From Mastigias papua (taxonomy: Eukaryota > Cnidaria > Scyphozoa > Rhizostomeae > Mastigiidae): a DNA stretch of 64,000 nucleotides. Location of the stretch: positions 9,864,528-9,928,527 of the forward strand of contig OZ025278.1 in NCBI GenBank assembly GCA_964019165.1, in the 5' to 3' direction. The position numbers were made by a program, and so were the translations under genes. Shown in pieces: positions 60,186-64,000 of this stretch (positions are counted from its first letter, which is position 1; every line of letters starts with the position of its first letter). Under the pieces are notes generated by a model, which saw nothing but the letters and a program-made list of their open reading frames with translations, ran no database searches and was not told the DNA's origin.

Positions 60186-63100
60186 TTACTTTCTCATAAT
60201 CTGATTTACTGATCTGCTCCTAAAAGAACAAAGTAGTCTTGAATATTTGCAAAAATGAGTTAATGCATTGGAAATGTAATAAAAATAAATTCGTATTGAA
60301 AGAAAACTACCATAAACAATATACGACGTAAGTTACAACCAGCTTTAACGTGATCTAAAAAGAATGATATTATGCATACCACTTCTGCAAGAAACAACTA
60401 AAGAATCTTACTAAGATGAAAAATAAACCTTAAATCATCAGAAAATAGATAAAACTTGATAAAGTAAATTTAAAAAAAGAACAAAACGGTGGAATTAATA
60501 TTTGATATCAACAAAACTTATATTACCAAATAAACATAAGACAGATAAACTAAATGGCTAAAATCTACCTTTGGTTTTTCATCATTTTCATCGCTGCTTT
60601 CATCATTGGTTTACAAACTTCAGAAATAATAAAATAGATTCCATTTAAAACAAATTACGACATCGATATCTCCAAAGAGAAACGAAATATTTAGCGTTAT
60701 TTGCAAAAGCGATTTTCACTTTAAATTTGCTTTCTCTCTATGTGCTGATAGCAAGCAAACATAAGTTCTGCAGTAATTAACCCTACAAATTGTTCAATTT
60801 CAACTCTCTTCTGACACCTCCCAGTTGATTAGATTTCTGTGGATTTATAAATAATGCTCTACTTGAATAAAAATCAAAACAATCTTTCTTCTTGTCAAAA
60901 AAATATACTCACCTGCTTTCTTGGTTAATAACTCTGATCTAGGATTATTTCTTCGCCCTCCTGCAGGGTATCGGTCGTGCTTTACGACTTTCGCAGATGA
61001 AATTGTATGTTCAGCTTCATTTTTGTGCTTCCTATCCAGTTCAGCCTTTAACTTTTTTGCTTTAGATTCGTTCTTACTTCCACATTCCCTAGTCCCATGG
61101 TCTAATTTTCTCCTTCGCACATGCGTTGATGGCTCAGCAATATAAGCTAGCTTTGCTTGTCGTAGTGGCTCTTTCTTTGATTGTGATGCAGATATTTTCG
61201 ACTGTATACTCTTCAGTTTCTCGCTCCTTTCAGCACATTTACGCTGTTGTGAAAAGCAATGAATTTATCATTGTGCACACAAGATGAATGAAGTAAAAGG
61301 CAATAAAAAAGCCTATAAAACAGTATCCCACTACTTAATACTTTAAGCATAGGTGTAGATAGGAATATTCATAGGAGGAGCAAGAGATGACGATCCTCCG
61401 ACAAAACATAACAAGCATATTCCTTTTCATGATGGAACATTTTGTATACTCAGTTGTAAAAGCCTTCCCTCCAGTTCATTTCAGTTCAGTTCATTCCTTT
61501 ATTCATTCATTCAAAATTCAAAATTCAACAACATACAAATACTCCGAAGCCAAACAGCTTACAATAATCTGAATAACTAAATATGACAAAGCACATTAAA
61601 GAAAGATTCATAACACTAGAGGATTTTTATGAAAAGGGGTTCTTAAGGAGGAACTCTCTAAGCTAATCGAGGAGAGAGCCACCTCTTTCAGGTAATAACG
61701 TAAGGTACTATGGGTAAAATTGCGTCATTTTCTCGACAAGACATGAAAGTTTCTGACAAGACAACAGTCGATATCATGGTTGCAGGGGGTTTAAAATTTA
61801 GGGGGGCTGCAAACTATCTGGTCGTATCACTGATCTGTTGAATGAATGAGATGTTATCTAGCTGCATTGAGCTACACCTATTTTCGGGAAGAACTCTTCC
61901 TCTTCCTCTTGAACGGAATGGCAGCCCTCCCATACCCCCTGCCTCCTATGCCTAAGGTCTAGATCTACAAGGGTTTTTCACCCCCCCCCCCCCGATTAAC
62001 CTCTATTTAAGCCATAAGAGGTTAGGGTACTTACTAGATATAATTCTCTCCATGATTCAACGTCATCCGGAACGCTTCCACGAAATTCCCTCTCGCAATG
62101 CTGTTTCCATAGTCCACCAGAATCTTCAGTGAAGTACTATTGACAACAAATAATCGATGAAATTTAGCAAAATACTTGTAAAAGCTACATGAAATGGCTC
62201 TCAAAGGAATACAAGTAGAACCATCTGTCACGTTCAATAACAACTGTACTAAGTGTAGTTCGCAAATATAACTGAGAAATTTTACTGATGAATCAATTAA
62301 ACATACCGGATTAAATTCTTCTAAGCGAATCAGCTGCGCTGGAGAAACCCTAGAGTATACAAGAGAAAGACGATCTCTGTTTATAAAATATATCACTAAT
62401 CTTTAAACATAATCAAAACAATATGACCCAAACTAAACCATACTCAACCCTATAAGTAAAACGGATAGCTAAAAACAACTTCTCAGATACAGGTATATGC
62501 ACACAAATATATCAATTAAATGCATTGATAAGTTTAAAAACGTAATGCTTGGTTAACCCCTTGGTTTAGTGTAGTTAATTATATCATTGAATGACTGGAT
62601 TTGATATGCCAATACTACTTCTCATTTACTTAACTAAAAAATCTATAGTTACTGACGTTCAGTGGCATAGCCATGAATAGGCCTGAGTAACTCGAGTCCT
62701 ACCAAACAAATTATAGGCATACCTACCTCAAAGACTACAACAAAAGCAACTAATATATCAAGGCAAAGCTATTTCTAAGAGAACTCTACTCAAATTAAAA
62801 GAAAAACAGTCTTGTACAAGACACCTAGTTCGAATATGGTCAAAGAAATAAACAAACAAAAATGAGGCTAAACTATAAAATAATTAATAAGTCGCTAAGA
62901 AAATAAGTTTGCACAAACTTTGACAAAATTGGCTCCAAAATGTGAAAAGGTACACCACCAGTATCTTCCAACGCTAAAAAGTGAAACAGTTTTAATGAAG
63001 ACATCAATTCTAGTTCAGAGAATAAAAGTATGAAGAAATGAAGTACAAGATTCACAAAGGTTAACAAAATGATACATTGTTAATAGCAACTATAAAAACA

Positions 63101-63898
63101 TACACTAAAGCATGTAAAATATATGTCACCATTCTAAATAGCTCAAGAAGCAATCAAAAATTGCAATCCTAACAAACAAAATTGCACAAGTACAATACTG
63201 CACAAGTAAAAAAACTTCATATTTTTCAAATATACATTTTCCATGAAAATATATCATAAAAGCTATTTGTTGCTACTCATACTCTTACTTCATCAAAAAT
63301 CTTAACCATGAAAATAACATCGAAATTTGCAGTGTAAAAGTCTCTAGGACTAGTGACAGAATTCAACAAATAATGAAACAAGAAAAGAGCTGAACAGTTA
63401 GTGAATCCTTTTCCTATGGTTCACTTACCATCTATGTTTTCAGCTAAAATCCTCATGCATTGGTTGTACAATGACTGAACAACTGTGTAGATGAAAAAGA
63501 GACTTCACTATTGCTCGATAAAATGGGAACATTCTTTTAGTATGATGAAACCACTTTTTTGTCCGAAACTCATCAGAGTATGAAATTGAATTATGAGATT
63601 TCAAAATTGAAGATATGTTTTAACTTGTAAAAAGATGACTTACTTCTCAAATTGTTGGATCCACTTACGTCTCAGTTGATAAAACAAGTTGGGTAATATT
63701 CTCAACATAACATAAAAAGCTAAAGATTAGACTTTCACTGGCCTGAAAAATCATTAGTTTATCGATAAATAGTTAACATAAAATTGAACATCAGACGATA
63801 AGTACCTCCAGCACCATGTGACCGTTTTCCAGAAAATACCTGTGTTCTAGATTTTCTTGATACAATGATTGATTCAAGGTCTTCAACTGCAACATTTG
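60186..63898 (-). CDS. ELOA: Elongin A, C-terminal half (partial)
   Basis: Subunit of the elongin (SIII) transcription factor. It binds Elongin B/C and can act as the receptor of a Cul5 ubiquitin ligase for stalled RNA polymerase II. Exons in transcript order: 63806-63898, 63429-63474, 62919-62973, 62307-62349, 62035-62136, 60913-61243, 60569-60617, and tentatively 60186-60219 (TAA). Landmarks: TQVFSGKRSHG; the BC box SLYNQCMRIL (S-L-x3-C-x3-L); DTGGVPFHILEPILSK; VSPAQLIRLEEFNP; ESWRELYL; RQAKLAYIAEPSTHVRRRK; KPMMKAAMKMMKNQ. All run in the order of the human protein. The phase between the first two exons does not match, so one small exon (3n+2 bases) is missing between 63475 and 63805. N-terminal exons lie past 64000. 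Confidence 0.88.
63489..63585. mobile_element. Half copy of fold-back element (family F)
   Basis: 'gacttcactattgctcgata' and 'gggaacattcttttagtatg' match the other family F arms. On the minus strand it keeps the best core of the family: CATACT (63582-63577), CTGATGA (63576-63570), then GTTTCGGAC, which can form a 3-pair stem. The following GAAA has become AAAA, and the stem I partner is mutated. It lies in an Elongin A intron. Confidence 0.65.
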
Positions 63899-64000
63899 CT
63901 ATGAAAAAACCTAATCTCAATACCAGATTCAACAATCTAATTCGTAAAATGACTTTTTCCCAATGATATCAACCATACTGAGTATCAAGTTGCTTAATAA

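Overview
The window is nuclear DNA of an animal. It is AT-rich. Five multi-exon protein genes with GT-AG introns can be rebuilt by joining reading frames across splice sites: an HMG-CoA lyase, a DAPP1-type SH2+PH adaptor, a CLK dual-specificity kinase, an RBM24/RBM38-type RNA-binding protein, and the C-terminal part of Elongin A. All are housekeeping or signalling genes found across Metazoa. Intron density, very long (TA)n arrays, Copia, LINE, tRNA-SINE and many small inverted-repeat transposons suggest an invertebrate; a cnidarian is my guess, but the sequence does not prove it. Most open frames in the window are not genes; many are artefacts of TA repeats.

Layout. 545-5788 (+): HMGCL, missing only its first exon. 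5789-12720: intergenic, with repeat copies and one orphan exon-like frame on the minus strand. 12721-21681 (+): DAPP1, complete (8 exons, 243 codons), whose introns hold nested transposons, a tRNA-derived SINE and TA arrays enclosing a palindrome. 21682-23617: spacer between convergent genes. 23618-37239 (-): CLK kinase, complete (13 coding exons, 462 codons), with a broken Copia element, fold-back elements and SINEs in its introns. 37240-49390: about 12 kb without a convincing cellular gene, full of transposon debris (a CENPB/DDE-type transposase remnant, LINE tails, nested TIR elements, a 20-bp minisatellite). 49480-54106 (+): RBM24/38-like gene (5 exons, 329 codons) with a TATA box. 54107-60185: spacer with two MITEs. 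60186-63898 (-): Elongin A C-terminal half, including its BC box; its N-terminal exons lie beyond the right edge.

The most interesting signal is RNA structure inside the repeats. At 19349-19397, within a palindrome between two (TA)n arrays, the strand carries every part of a minimal type I hammerhead ribozyme: CTGATGA, a short stem II, GAAAC, a two-pair stem III with a GTT site, and a 9-pair stem I. A reverse-strand copy and a decayed copy sit beside it, and a related core with a covarying stem II lies at 35091-35116. A separate family of four fold-back elements (8.5, 27, 43.8 and 63.5 kb) carries decayed versions of a second hammerhead-like core. Hammerheads of this kind are known from Penelope-like elements and metazoan retrozymes, so the class is known. 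Their packing into (TA)n-flanked palindromes and fold-back MITEs is what deserves checking.

The five genes show no shared pathway. They are independent loci, and the convergent DAPP1/CLK pair is the only notable pairing.
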